DNA of 24,379 nt, taken from NCBI GenBank assembly GCA_003427395.1, contig BFEA01000114.1, positions 1,597,696 through 1,622,074 of the forward strand. Direction: 5' to 3'. Positions within the stretch are counted from its first letter, which is position 1. Each line of letters opens with the position of its first letter. Source of the DNA: Chara braunii. Lineage: Eukaryota; Streptophyta; Charophyceae; Charales; Characeae. Under the pieces are notes generated by a model. The model had not been told where the DNA came from. It did not search any database and saw only the letters and a list, made by a program, of their open reading frames with translations. Shown here piece after piece: positions 1 through 9,126 of this stretch. Made by a program: the position numbers and the translations under genes.

Positions 1-2
1 CC

Positions 3-1376
3 ACGGATGCTAGCCAATATGGCATTGGCGCCGTGCTTGCGCAGCAGGAGGGGCTAAAGTTGAGGCCTGTTGAGTACATGTCCAAGAAAATGCCGTCTCA
101 GAAGTTGGCTAAGTCCACCTATGAGAAAGAACTCTATGCGGTGTTCAAGGCGCTGACCCATTGGAGACACTATCTCCTTGGGAGGTTCTTCATCCTCAGA
201 ACTGATCATCAGACCCTGAAATGGATGAGAACCCAGCCGGTACTCTCTGACGCTCTCAAGTGTTGGATCGAAGTCATTGAGCAATATGACTTTGACCGTC
301 AGTATTTGAAAGGGGAGTATAACAAGGTTGCTGACGCCCTGTCGCGCAGACCAGACTTCTCAGGTGCGCTGATTACTGAGTTCAGTCTCATGGACAATGT
401 TACTCAATCCTTGATGGAAGCCTATCGCGAGGACCAGTTTATGTTTGAGATCATACGCAGACTTGAGGCGAAGGACAAGAAGACGTCCGCCGAGTTTGAG
501 TTGGTTAATGGCTTGCTGTTCCTTGAGAAGGCAGGGAATAAACGATTGTGTGTTCCCAATAGTAAGTCTTTGCGTAGTTTGTTTCTAGGTGAGTGTCATG
601 ATGCCACCAGTCATTTCGGGTATAAGAAGACCGCAGCCAACTTGCTGCAGCGATTCTGGTGGCCCACGATGATGCGAGATGCACAGCTGTATGTGGAGAC
701 TTGTCAGGTTTGTCAACGAGACAAGCCCCGTACTCAGGCTCCTCTTGGGCTGCTCAAGCCCCTTCCGATTCCGGAAAGGCCGGGTAAAAGCTTGTCCATG
801 GACTTCATGGATACGCTGGTCACCAGCAAGAGTGGGATGAGGCAGATCTTCGTCATTGTGGATAGGTTTAGCAAGTATGCTAGGTTAATAGCCATGCCGG
901 AAACAGCGAAGACCGAGTATGTAATCAGGCTTTTCAAAGAGAACAGGGTGAGGGATTTTGGATTGCCTAAGTCTATTGTAAGTGACAGGGATGTCAGATT
1001 TACAAGTGAATTATGGAAGGCCGCTGCAGCTGAACAAGGAACTCAACTGCAAATGACTTCTGGAAACCATCCAGAAGCAAACGGCCAGGCTGAACAGATG
1101 AACCGCGCTGTCCAACACCTGTTGAGGCATTACATTAAGCCCAACCAGGTGGATTGGGACGAGAAGCTTGCTCTTGTCGCCAGTCTGTACAATAACGTTG
1201 TACACAGCGCTACTGGGGTAAGTCCTAACAGTCTACATCTTACCTTTAGGCCTAGACTGCCTTTAGACTTCCTACTTCCTGATAACCAGCCAACTGTTAC
1301 GCCGGGCACTTTGGAGTTCGCGTATCGTTATGAACAGAAGATGCAGGAGGCTGTAGAGCATATACAGAAGTACTGA
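3..1376 (+). pseudogene. Ty3/gypsy pol fragment: RNase H C-terminal part and integrase
   Basis: The frame is open from base 3 to the TGA at 1374-1376 and begins at the first RNase H aspartate (TDAS). RNase H continues with RTDHQ and ends at ADALSRR. The integrase zinc-binding module has His at about residues 189 and 194 and Cys at 224 and 227, counting from base 33. The catalytic core has Asp257 (SMDF), Asp318 (SDRD) and Glu354 (NGQAEQ), a D,D(35)E spacing typical of retroviral-type integrases. In a living element this domain inserts the cDNA into host chromatin. All three catalytic residues are intact. The reading frame is cut at ~1370 where an inverted segment begins, so the TGA at 1374 is not the natural end of the protein. 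No start codon is expected because this is the inside of a polyprotein. Confidence 0.93.
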
Positions 1377-1486
1377 GGCATGAGTTTGCGGGATATCCCG
1401 AACTCCTGTCCCAGTTCTGAAGATTTAACTCAGACTCTGTCCCCAACCTGAAATGCAGAAGGGCGGCGGTGTTTATTCTCAGATTT
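1371..1486 (-). other. Inverted segment of the integrase C-terminal domain inside E1
   Basis: This stretch reads on the plus strand like plus-strand bases ~16670-16785, although that region belongs to an element on the opposite strand. Read on the minus strand it encodes the linker and start of the integrase C-terminal domain (KHRRPSAFQVGDRV, then ELGQEFGISRKLMPQY), with one in-frame TGA between GDRV and VK. About 7 codons before it and 10 codons after it, present in element B, are missing here. This fits an inversion with small flanking deletions. The edges are good to a few bases. Confidence 0.8.
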
Positions 1487-1871
1487 AGGGACAAATCCTG
1501 ATGGTCCATCATATGTCATCCGTATCCCTGGTCATCTCAGAAGTTACCCAGTCTTTCACGCCTCTAAGCTCGCTGCGTTCGAGGAAACTGATCAGTTTCC
1601 CTCTCGTCGATCCATGCTGCCCCCAACCATGGACTGAGAAGTCGACATCGATGATATCGTTGACCACAGGGAGATGCCTGTTCAGAAGCCTCCAGGAAGG
1701 GGACGTCCTCCAAAGCCAAAGCTGCAGTTCCGAGTCCACTTCAGACATCATACAGATCCGAAGGAAGACCGCTGGTTTACTCGGGAGGAACTGATGCAGA
1801 CCGCTCCTCAAATCGTTGCTCGCTATGAGAAGGATGTACTGAAAGGAAAGCGCCAGATGGCTGCAGATTGA
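1487..1871 (+). pseudogene. Ty3/gypsy integrase C-terminus with chromodomain-like tail (E1)
   Basis: The polyprotein resumes here in the same frame as the upstream integrase. It encodes the end of the integrase C-terminal barrel (DGPSYVIRI), a proline/arginine-rich linker (PPGRGRPPKPK) and a chromodomain-like module with WFTREEL. The frame ends at a TGA at 1869-1871, only 26 bases before the polypurine tract, as expected for a natural polyprotein end. One in-frame TGA lies at 1635-1637. Chromodomain-like tails in chromoviruses are thought to bind modified histones and bias insertion toward heterochromatin; that role here is inferred from the family. Confidence 0.8.
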
Positions 1872-1897
1872 TCTTCGCAGAGAACTAACGAAGATAT

Positions 1898-1908
1898 GGA
1901 GGAGGGAA
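1898..1908 (+). promoter_or_regulatory. Polypurine tract of E1
   Basis: The purine run GGAGGAGGGAA sits directly before the LTR start TGCGAGG. It is identical to the run before the LTR of element B (16240-16250, minus strand). In LTR retrotransposons this RNase H-resistant stretch primes plus-strand DNA synthesis, so it fixes the first base of the 3' LTR. Confidence 0.8.
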
Positions 1909-2795
1909 TGCGAGGCTACGCCCGCTTAGCCCCTATGGGGCCCTATCTGCAACAAGGTCGGCCGCCCTAAGTGAAGGCAGGCACGACAGGCCCTTCGGGC
2001 CTCATTCTTCAGGGTACCCCGCATTGGGGAAATTCAGGCAGTTGCGTTGCGCCAGTTGGTTGAATGAATCCAGGCCCTGGGCTGGATACGGGTACCGTGC
2101 CAAACACAGGCCGAAAGCAGTTGGGCGCATGCAACCACTTCAGGCCCAAGGCCTGCTCTCTTCGTGACTGGGCCTGTGCCTACCGGGGCCTACCGGAAGC
2201 TTCCTGGATTGGACGCAGGCAGGCCACTTCGATATAGGGAAGGGCCTGCCTCNTCATTCGACATTCGGGTGCTGGCTGCATGCTGCNCAAGCGCTGCTGC
2301 GCTCATTGCTGGCTGGCTGGCACTCACNCTATCACGGGCGAGCAGGGAGGTAGCGGGCAGCCATAGCCGAGCTGCTCCGCTGTAGGCTGGATGTGACGCA
2401 GGGTGGTCCTTGGGTGCAAGTGGCATCTGTGCGGTGTGGATCGAGGTTGTGAGTGTTACGAGAGACATACCTGGTGCTGGAAGCGTGCGGCATTGTCCGC
2501 TGTATGCTCGTACTTCAGGGAGCTGTTGTTGTCAACATCGGCATTGTAGTATTAGGCTAGATAGCATCTGCCACTAGTAGTGTGGGCGCCGAGCGCCAAT
2601 AGGATACCAACTCTTGTTCTTCGTTGATGATGATGAGAGACTATTTCAACATTGTCAATTACGAACTATTGGTGTGTTCTGATTTGGTGAATCTCGTGAT
2701 GCATGACTGCTGTTGGTTCGAGGTCAAGACTATCTGGACACATATGTATGATGCTGTTTGATTGCTGGAGTTCGCTAATGCTCATCTTCCTTGCA
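1909..2795 (+). repeat. 3' LTR of E1 (TGCGAGG family, about 887 bp)
   Basis: The LTR starts TG right after the polypurine tract. I place its end at a CA at 2794-2795 because the last ~30 bases align with the end of the element B LTR (TTCGCTAATGCTCAT here). Shared landmarks include GGGGCCTACCGGA, a CGATATAGG word near 2229, and the GAGCGCCAA promoter block near 2591. Three ambiguous bases (2253, 2287, 2328) lie in the GC-rich middle. It is shorter than the B LTR (about 1119 bp), partly because B carries an internal duplication. Confidence 0.75.
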
Positions 2796-2907
2796 CTATT
2801 GAGCCGGGCTCCATATGTTTTCTGGCCGGTTCCTACTCCACCAGCAGGGCAGAAAAATGCATGATAAACCCTCACTAACACTTCCCCATATGACGGTCGG
2901 GGGAATA
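2796..2907. other. Sequence between E1 LTR and LINE; nothing recognised
   Basis: About 110 bases follow the E1 LTR end and precede the LINE target-site duplication. I see no gene or repeat in it. It is the left half of the sequence that the LINE interrupted; the right half resumes at 7204. Confidence 0.5.
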
Positions 2908-2919
2908 CTGACAGGATTT
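2908..2919. repeat. LINE target-site duplication, left copy
   Basis: CTGACAGGATTT lies directly outside the A-rich tail of the minus-strand LINE. The same 12 bases occur at 7192-7203 at the LINE's other end. This is the expected product of target-primed reverse transcription. Confidence 0.85.
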
Positions 2920-2957
2920 TTATTTTTTTTATTTTTTTATTTTTATTTATTTTTTTG
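2920..2957 (-). repeat. A-rich 3' tail of the LINE
   Basis: The plus strand shows a T-rich tract broken by single A residues, which reads on the minus strand as an A-rich tail. It abuts the left target-site duplication and marks the LINE's 3' end. The regular interruptions suggest an aged or simple-repeat-type tail. Confidence 0.88.
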
Positions 2958-3921
2958 GAAATGGCCCTTTCGATATCCCTCTATCCTGGCGGTGGTAGGA
3001 GAACCGCCAGAATTGAGGGCTTACCAGTCGGGCTGCTCCATCTATTGGTGGGGAGCGACACCTGCTGGAAACCGGGTCCAGCGTCCCATTGATACATCAA
3101 GTAACACCAAGAATGATGGATGTTGTTTCCTGGGGCTGGGGGTATTACTGAATCAATCTGGGGCTCCATCCCCCATGGAGCTGCTAGTATCACCCATCCC
3201 TGTTTAGGAGCATCCCGTATCTATCGCCCCAGCCCTCATTTCAGCAGCCCCCCTGTTAGATAAACACTATGTGGAAACCATATAAGCAGACACAGAGTTA
3301 TGACATATGTTGACGGGTCTTATACCCGTATGGCTAATGTAGCAGCATTGCCACTCCCGGAGCCGCCAGTGTGATCCTTGAAGAATTTGTCTCACTCTAG
3401 CAGGTCCTGTTGGGGTTCCTTCACCCCATGGAGCTGCGAGTATCACCCTTCCCTTTTTAGGAGCATCCCTTATCTATCACCCCAGCCCTCATTTCAGCAG
3501 CCCCCCTGTTAGGTAAACACTATGTCGAAACCATATACGCAGACACAGAGTTATGACACATGTTGACGGGTCTTATGCCCGTATGGCTAATGTAGCAACG
3601 TTGCCACTCCCGGAGTCGCCGTTATGATCCTTGAAGACTTTGTCTCACTCTAGCAGGTCCTGTTATCCACCGCATCCTTTTATCCGGAGCGAAGTTGCAT
3701 TGGCAGGCTTAGCAGCTTGTGCCGTCCACCTCTCTGAGGCCCCAGGAACCCAAGCATCAGCGCAGGTCCCACTTCTGCAGGCTTACCCCTTCTCTGAAGC
3801 TGCCGAGGGCCAAGCATTGGAGCGTCCTTCTTGCCCCCTCTTTGTCTGAGGCAGCACTTCCCTGATAGCCCATCCTCATGTCGCGCCTGTGCGGCCGCCA
3901 CCCCCCTTCTCCGTGGCCCAT
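2958..3921 (-). other. LINE 3' UTR
   Basis: This is the minus-strand region between the ORF2 stop (3922-3924) and the A-rich tail. It has no convincing coding frame. Its main feature is a direct duplication with a period of 253 bases (3166-3411 and 3419-3664). Confidence 0.7.
3166..3664. repeat. Tandem duplication in LINE 3' UTR (period 253 bp)
   Basis: Two copies of about 246 bases (3166-3411 and 3419-3664) run from CATGGAGCTG through TAGCAGGTCCTGTT. They differ only by scattered substitutions and keep a constant offset of 253 bases, so there are essentially no indels between them. Shared landmarks are CAGCAGCCCCCCTGTTAG, GACGGGTCTTAT and CTCACTCTAGCAGG. They could be an ancestral feature of the LINE family or a private duplication of this copy. 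Confidence 0.92.
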
Positions 3922-4890
3922 TCATCCTGTTGTTCCTGTATGAGCAGGGTGTAGGCGGGACGGGGAAGCGACTTGGGGAGGAGGGGAGGGTGGTGGCAGG
4001 GAAACCGAGAGGCTGTGCGGTGGCGGAGGCGGGGGGGGCGAGGTCGGTGATGGTGGGTCCGGCACTAGGATGAAATTGGTTTGCAGATACGGGACATGAA
4101 AATCCTGCAGGGGTCTCCTACTCCACAGGTGTTCCGCGTTCCTCCAGGGCTTCCAGGTAATATTCATTTCAGCATCTATCTCAATGAATTGCTTAAGAGG
4201 GTCCTGCCATATCTGCAAGTAGGTGTCTATGATGGTCAGTCTGGCCTGCGGTTCTTTTTCATTACTATATTGTCGTTTCATAGCCTTCCAGGCGTCATAT
4301 GTCTGAGACTTTATCTTGTCTTCCAGCGCTTGTTGGGCCTGTTGCAGCCCAAACTGATGGTCATTTCTTTCGAAGGAACACCTTGCACGCCAGGCCAGCA
4401 TTAGCACGTGAAGCCTTGTGTAGGAGAAGAGATTGGATGCAAACGCAGACCATTGGTTCGGGACGCAATCTTTCCTGCCCAACAATAGCAGAGCCATGTC
4501 CCAGGGGATGCGGTGGGAGGTGAGAGAGTGGAAGGCTGCATCCCACCAACGCCATATCTGAGCAACCATCGGGCATGCCAAAAGACAATGCTTTAGTGTC
4601 GCTCGAGCCGGGGGCGACCCTCTACCACAATAGGAACAGATGGGGGAGAGCAGCCCTTTCTGTTCCAAGTTGGTCCTGGACACCAGCCAATCCAGTGTGG
4701 GAAGGCATCGGTGCAGAATCTGCCATTGGAGCGATCGCAGACTCGTGGGTATGATTTTAGCATATGCGCGCCATGGCAGATTCTGTACCCGGGTAGGGTC
4801 GATGGGCGAATCTCTCGCCCATCTTTCGGAGACGACGAGGTCAATTTGTGTGGCTTGTTTGTAACCTCCTTTGACGGTATAGTCACACAC
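3922..4890 (-). pseudogene. LINE ORF2 C-terminal region with RT-associated zinc finger
   Basis: This is the last part of ORF2. It holds the RT-associated zinc-binding motif: Cys120 and Cys123 (CSYC) followed by His136 and Cys141, counting from 4995 on the minus strand. It is preceded by LQWQILHRCLPT, typical of plant LINE C-termini. The very end is a proline-rich, low-complexity stretch, perhaps an extension past a lost stop. It is joined to the upstream RT by a frameshift near 4890: the upstream frame stops at 4883 while this frame picks up at KGNTCVCDYTVKGGY. The function in a live LINE is thought to be RNA binding during target-primed reverse transcription. Confidence 0.85.
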
Positions 4891-5365
4891 GCATGTGTTT
4901 CCCTTCCACCCACTCCCACTCTGCCGGATCAAAGGGAAGGGCAGCAATCGAGGTGGAGGGCTCATAGACGAGAAACCCTTCTTCGAGGCCGCCAACTACT
5001 CTAACAAGCATTAGCAATTCCCAATTTGTTGTGCAGTCGAGTTGCTCATTCCGTACAATCTGAGCCATTCGTGCTCCAGGCAACACCGATGTATAGGCCT
5101 CCAACTCGCATGAACCTTGGATGTTCGTGTTGACTCTGTAAATGAGTAGTGGAAGCGGCAGGTCAGCAGTTTTGACGACCCAGTCCCCTTGCCGCACAAC
5201 GGGCCCTCTTTTCAGTACCAGTTGCCATGCCAGCGGTATGGCTTCCGTCAACACGGCCAATTTAGCAACAATGTGTTTGGTATATTTCAGTTTTTGTTGC
5301 AGCTTATCCAATGCGATCCAGTCCCCTGATTCCACATCCCAGATGCTTCCTATAGTGTAGATACC
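4883..5365 (-). pseudogene. LINE ORF2 segment between RT and zinc finger
   Basis: This segment continues the RT frame after one in-frame TGA at 5366-5368. The protein runs on naturally as GIYTIGSIWDVESGDWI, so the TGA is a mutation and not the true end. The frame then stops at 4883, where a one-base shift is needed to reach the zinc-finger frame. It corresponds to the linker region between the RT thumb and the C-terminal zinc finger of plant LINEs; I recognise no separate catalytic domain in it. Confidence 0.82.
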
Positions 5366-7190
5366 TCACTTGACCCAATTAAGCCACGGAGAGTTGGCCG
5401 TGAGAGCAAAGGGGTTCCCTTCTGCGTCTACTATGTAGGGGTTGCCAAAAAGGGGTTGTCGCCATATATCGTGCCACCTGCTGGGCGGGCATTTTTGCTT
5501 CGGTCCTCTGTTCCTCCACAGCTTGAGCATAGTCGGCCACAGCGGGTCATTTGATATATCCTGTTTGGTGGCATGTGACTCATTTTCTGGCGGATGCTGA
5601 TGGTGCGCCGGAGCGGGAATGGACCAGAAAGCGTTGGTCAACCATTGGAAGGAGTGCACTCGACTTTCCACCGGCGACTCCGGGGCCAAGTTTGCAATCT
5701 GCAAACAGGCGAGCGGCGCCCATGGAATGTCTTCACCCACTAAAAGTTGGACCAGCACTTTGAACAGAAGGGTCTCACACTCTCTCTCCGGATCAAGGAT
5801 CCCCAGCCCCCCTTTGGATCTGGGTTGCATCAGAACATCCCATTTCACACGGTGGAGGGCACCTTGGGAGTTAGTGTTGTTTTTCCATAGGTAGACCGAC
5901 AGGGCCCGTTTAAGTCTAGCGTACTGTTTCGGGTTCAGGGGCCACACTGCGAGCTTATACCAGATTGCTGCAAGGACTGCATTATTAATTGCCAGGGTCC
6001 GGCCCACCAAAGATGTATGCAGGTTTTCCCACTTTTGCAACCTATCGATCGCAAGGTTGACCAGGTTCTCGCCGTGGTCCGGCGGTGGACCGAGCGCTGT
6101 TAGCTTGACCCCCAAGATTCTGATTGCCGTCTCTTTTGCAGCCCATGAGACCGGCGGTTCCAAGGGGGGATTCACGCCCAAAGGATGCAACCACCACCCT
6201 TCGGTTTTAGCATTCCAGTTGACCTTCATGTCTGCGGCCAGCGAAAATTGGTGTATGACATCGGCCAATGCTTGAAGACTATTCTCATCAGCTCGGATGA
6301 GCACTGTGAGGTCATCTGCAAACAAGGATGTCATCGGCACTTGGTGTTGCGGCAATTCTGTGATTGGGACCTTCTGGATCCGCGGGTGTGCTCGAATGAG
6401 CGAGGCCAAAGCCTCCATAACTATGACGAAGAGCAAGGGCGCTATGGGGTCCCCTTGACGCACCGATCGCTGAAGGGCAAAGGGGGATGCAAGATGGCCA
6501 TTCAGCATGACATTTGTCGAGGCGGACCTATGCAGGAGCTGAATCCAATGACAGAAGGCAGGACCAAAATTCATCCTTGACAGACACATGTCCAGGAAGT
6601 CCCTGTCGACATGGTCATATGCTTTTTCGAAATCTATAAAGAGCAGCGAGGCCGAAACTCTTCTTTGGCGAGCATATTTGATTGTCTCATTGACCAGCAG
6701 GATGTTGTCCTGTATGTTGCAGTTGGGCATGAAGCCCGATTGGTCCGGGTGTATGAGCATATTCATTAAAGGCAATAGTCTTCTGGTCAATAATTTTGCC
6801 ACCAGCTTATAGGGGACCGGAAGGAGCGTGATGGGTCTGTAGTTTCTGGTATCTTCCTTATCCCCCTTCTTATACAGTAGAGTGGTGACACCTTGACCCA
6901 TCATATCCCCAAACGAGCCCTCCCGTTGGATCGCTCCGATGTAGTCCATCAGGTCTGTTTTAAGCAAGTCCCAGAACTGGACCCAGAACTCCTTTGGGAA
7001 GGAGTCCACCCCCAGGGTTTTTTCATCCTCCATATCGTCCAAGGCCTCCTTGACTTCTTCCTCAGTGAGGTGGTTGTCCAGTTGGGATTTTTGGGCTAGT
7101 GTAAGGCGTGTCTGGATTGCTTGCAACAGTTGTTGTCGTGCTTGATTTACTTGGACAGGAGGTTTCGTAAGGGTTTGCCTGACAGGTTTG
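5366..7190 (-). pseudogene. LINE ORF2 reverse transcriptase domain (5'-truncated)
   Basis: This 586-residue open stretch (first Met-equivalent codon at 7126, frame open upstream to ~7190) carries the full set of non-LTR RT motifs: NYRPITLL near residue 95, FIDFEKAYD with the motif A Asp at 165, SVRQGDPIAPLLF near 221-233, and FADD at 269-272 holding the two motif C aspartates. In a live LINE the enzyme copies the RNA at a nicked chromosome. The endonuclease domain that makes the nick is missing because of 5' truncation. The RT domain itself keeps its catalytic aspartates. Confidence 0.94.
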
Positions 7191-7198
7191 CCTGACAG
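7173..7198. repeat. 13-bp direct duplication at the LINE 5' junction
   Basis: GTTTGCCTGACAG occurs twice head to tail (7173-7185 and 7186-7198), overlapping the right target-site duplication. It suggests template slippage or microhomology joining when the LINE 5' end was attached. Confidence 0.8.
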
Positions 7199-7203
7199 GA
7201 TTT
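7192..7203. repeat. LINE target-site duplication, right copy
   Basis: CTGACAGGATTT matches 2908-2919 exactly. With the LINE and one copy removed, the flanks join as one continuous sequence. Confidence 0.85.
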
Positions 7204-7746
7204 CTTACTTCCCTTGGAACCATTGACTGCCAGTCAAGCCCATACGTCCAGTCAAGTACCGTCCCCTATTGTTACTATTCCCTTGAAGAAACAACCTGGA
7301 AACCAATCCCAAGAATCCCTTTCCATCCACTATCACGAAATACTTGATCTATCCATAACAACTGAATATTCAATATCTCCTTATCAGATCATCAAATATT
7401 ACGAGGATTCCTGCAAACTGTTTGACCAAATAACCTGCCATCCTCCGATTAAGCCTGAAGCTACCTGGTAGGCTACCCCGTCTGTAAATTAATGCTTGTA
7501 GAACTTATCTTACTCCTGATTGAAGGGCTGTCCTCGTTGTCCTTCTGGCAGTGACAGTTCGTTCTGCCATGTGAATTTCCAATATCCTGCAGTTGATACC
7601 CCAATCTTACCCGCACTCATAGCCTTGTGAAAAAAATGTTTTAGTTGTTTCCTACTCCTTATCTGGGTTGTTCGATATTGCTCTCCTAGTTTTGATCTAA
7701 TCTGCGATGTATTCTGTTTGTAATAATTGCATAAAATAATCCAACA
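7204..7746. other. Non-element sequence between LINE and isolated LTR; no recognised gene
   Basis: This is the right half of the LINE target. It is less GC-rich than the surrounding LTRs and shows no similarity that I recognise to the retrotransposons here. It contains one modest open stretch (7214-7471, listed separately). The rest is AT-leaning and has no coding signal I can defend. Confidence 0.5.
7214..7471 (+). CDS. Short open stretch of unknown nature, possibly a gene fragment
   Basis: An 85-codon open stretch ends at a TAG at 7469-7471; no ATG marks its start and I took the longest frame. The product would contain IHYHEILDLSITTEYSISPY and KYYEDSCKLFDQITC, with a fairly balanced composition. 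I recognise no domain, signal or membrane segment. It has no obvious promoter or partner and could be chance. It is listed only because it is the one coding-like stretch in the non-element sequence. Confidence 0.15.
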   Translation: MEPLTASQAHTSSQVPSPIVTIPLKKQPGNQSQESLSIHYHEILDLSITTEYSISPYQIIKYYEDSCKLFDQITCHPPIKPEATW

Positions 7747-8670
7747 TGCGAGGGTTTACCCCTCAGAATAAGGCCCTGCAGCAGGCCCGTGAAGGCGGGC
7801 CCCCTGAATCTCAATGTGCTCCGAACTCGTCAATTTTTGCAAATCTTGGTGGGCGGCAGACAGGTGCCACGCGCCAGTTGGTCGCATCCACTCAGTTCGT
7901 GAGAATAAAAAATATTTGTGAGCCTTCCAGGCTCTTCCAGTAACATGGTCGAAGCAGGGAACCCCGCACGTTTGTGCCTTGGTGGTTGGGCATGCCTAAC
8001 CAATTCGGTCCCAGGCCACTGTCTGAACGGGCCTGGGCGCAGACACTGGCCAAATGTGAAGCTAGAAGGCACACGCGCATCGAGCCCCAGCTGCAAACGG
8101 GGTGAGCACTTTCCATATAGGAAAGAGCTCGCCAGGGAGAGGACATTCGGGCACTTGGTAGAGCGAACGGCAGCGCTGCTGGAGCAAGTGCTCGCGTGCT
8201 GCTGCTAGCACCAGTGCAGAAGCGTGCGTGCGGTAACACGTGGAGAAGGGTGCTGCTGAGGGCAGCGCCATAGCCCAGCCCACGTAGCCGGGCATGGGCT
8301 TGGACGGCCAGCGAGAGGTTGTGGTGGTCTTCGTGTGAGGGGAGACGTGGGTGTAGAGAAGACGAGGGAGAGAGAGAGAAATGAGGATGATGATGTGAGG
8401 GCACGTACCTGGTCTTGGTGATGGTCTACAGGGTTGACATCTTCGTGTACTTCGGTTCTGCTGCTGACTTCAACAGGTTGCATTGTCAATTTCGTAGGCT
8501 GGTAGTAGGTGTTTGATCGTAGACTGGGGGCTGAGCGCCAAGTAGGAGGAAGGGATCTGGATACATATGTTGGTGGTGACGAGAGGATGCTCTCATTGAC
8601 ATTCGGATTCGGTGCTTTGGTTCTCCATTGGTGGAATATCAGTGCATTTCTGCTTTCTGGACAGCATTGG
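7747..8670 (+). repeat. Isolated LTR of the TGCGAGG family (solo or truncated)
   Basis: It begins TGCGAGG like the E1 and B LTRs but has no polypurine tract before it and no coding region on either side, so it is a solo LTR or the remnant of a deleted element. Landmarks shared with the B LTR include CATATAGGAAAGAGCTCG, GCCCTCACATCATC (antisense), GCATTGTCAATT, GAGCGCCAAGTAGG, and GCTCTCATTGACATT. Similarity fades after TGCTTTCTGGACAGC at about 8670. The true end could reach a CA near 8863; I could not find a matching short target duplication of CAACA downstream. Confidence 0.78.
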
Positions 8671-9110
8671 TGTGACGGGGCTGAGGCAGAGCAGCGAGGT
8701 CGAGGAAGAGAGAGGGAGGGAGTGAGAGCACACACACATACTCACTCGACTCGACACGGACTCGACACGACTCGACGGACGCAGACACAAAGTGGCAAAG
8801 TCGCAAAGTCGCAATCTTGGTTCCGTACACAATGTCGCAGCAAGTCACACTGAAGCACAAGCACTGAGGCCGAAAACTGAATGCCTCAACGGGGCTCGAG
8901 TCCAGTCTTAAGTACCGGACTCAGGCTCAGTCCGGAGGGCCGAGGTGCGGCCTGCCTCAGGACTGAACTAAGAATCGCAGGTCTTAGTTTGGGCGCCAGA
9001 ATGCCGGATGGCGCCAAATGCCGAAATCGGAAAGTGCCAAAGGAGGAGTTTGAAAACCGGGCGCCAACTGCAGAGGGCGCCAACAGTCAGAAACCAAAGA
9101 GCAGGGACCC
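8671..9110. other. Low-complexity and unassigned sequence after the isolated LTR
   Basis: This stretch holds purine-rich GA runs (8700-8730), a CACACA run, and a degenerate CTCGACACGGA tandem repeat at about 8741-8777. GCGCCAA words then recur (8990-9090), recalling the LTR promoter block. I find no gene. It may include the diverged end of the isolated LTR. Confidence 0.45.
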
Positions 9111-9126
9111 GAAAAAAAAAAAAATA

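Larger units (their letters stand above)
1..2795 (+). mobile_element. Ty3/gypsy LTR retrotransposon E1, 3' portion (5' part outside window)
   Basis: The window opens inside the RNase H domain of a Ty3/gypsy pol gene. Integrase, a chromodomain-like tail, a polypurine tract and a 3' LTR follow, which is the normal Ty3/gypsy order. The protein and LTR are clearly related to element B (15121-20650, minus strand): both share the polypurine tract GGAGGAGGGAA and LTRs starting TGCGAGG. The first ~1370 bases carry no stop or frameshift, so this copy is younger or less decayed than B. The coding region is broken by a small internal inversion and by in-frame stops after it. The 5' LTR, gag, protease and RT are not visible. 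Confidence 0.93.
2920..7191 (-). mobile_element. 5'-truncated L1-type non-LTR retrotransposon (LINE)
   Basis: On the minus strand this unit holds a LINE reverse transcriptase, a C-terminal zinc-finger region, a long 3' UTR and an A-rich tail, between perfect 12-bp target-site duplications. The apurinic endonuclease domain and ORF1 are absent: the RT frame is still open at the 5' edge near 7190, so the copy was truncated at insertion, which is common for LINEs. ORF2 has one in-frame stop and one frameshift, so the copy is dead. It inserted into the sequence now split between 2796-2919 and 7204-7746. Confidence 0.93.

Noticed and set aside
1374-1376. TGA as the natural end of E1 pol
   Set aside because: The stop lies inside the inverted segment. 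The same frame resumes after it and ends naturally at 1869-1871 before the polypurine tract.
2164-2468. Open frames on both strands in the middle of the E1 LTR
   Set aside because: They contain ambiguous bases, lie within a well-defined LTR and have no recognisable product.
7892-8735. Minus-strand open frames of 170 and 176 codons over the isolated LTR
   Set aside because: Both are low-complexity Ser/Pro/Leu-rich products of GC-rich LTR sequence with no family resemblance.
7747-8863. 5' LTR of a full element starting here
   Set aside because: No primer-binding site starting TGG follows a CA end, and no gag or pol of this family follows in plus orientation.
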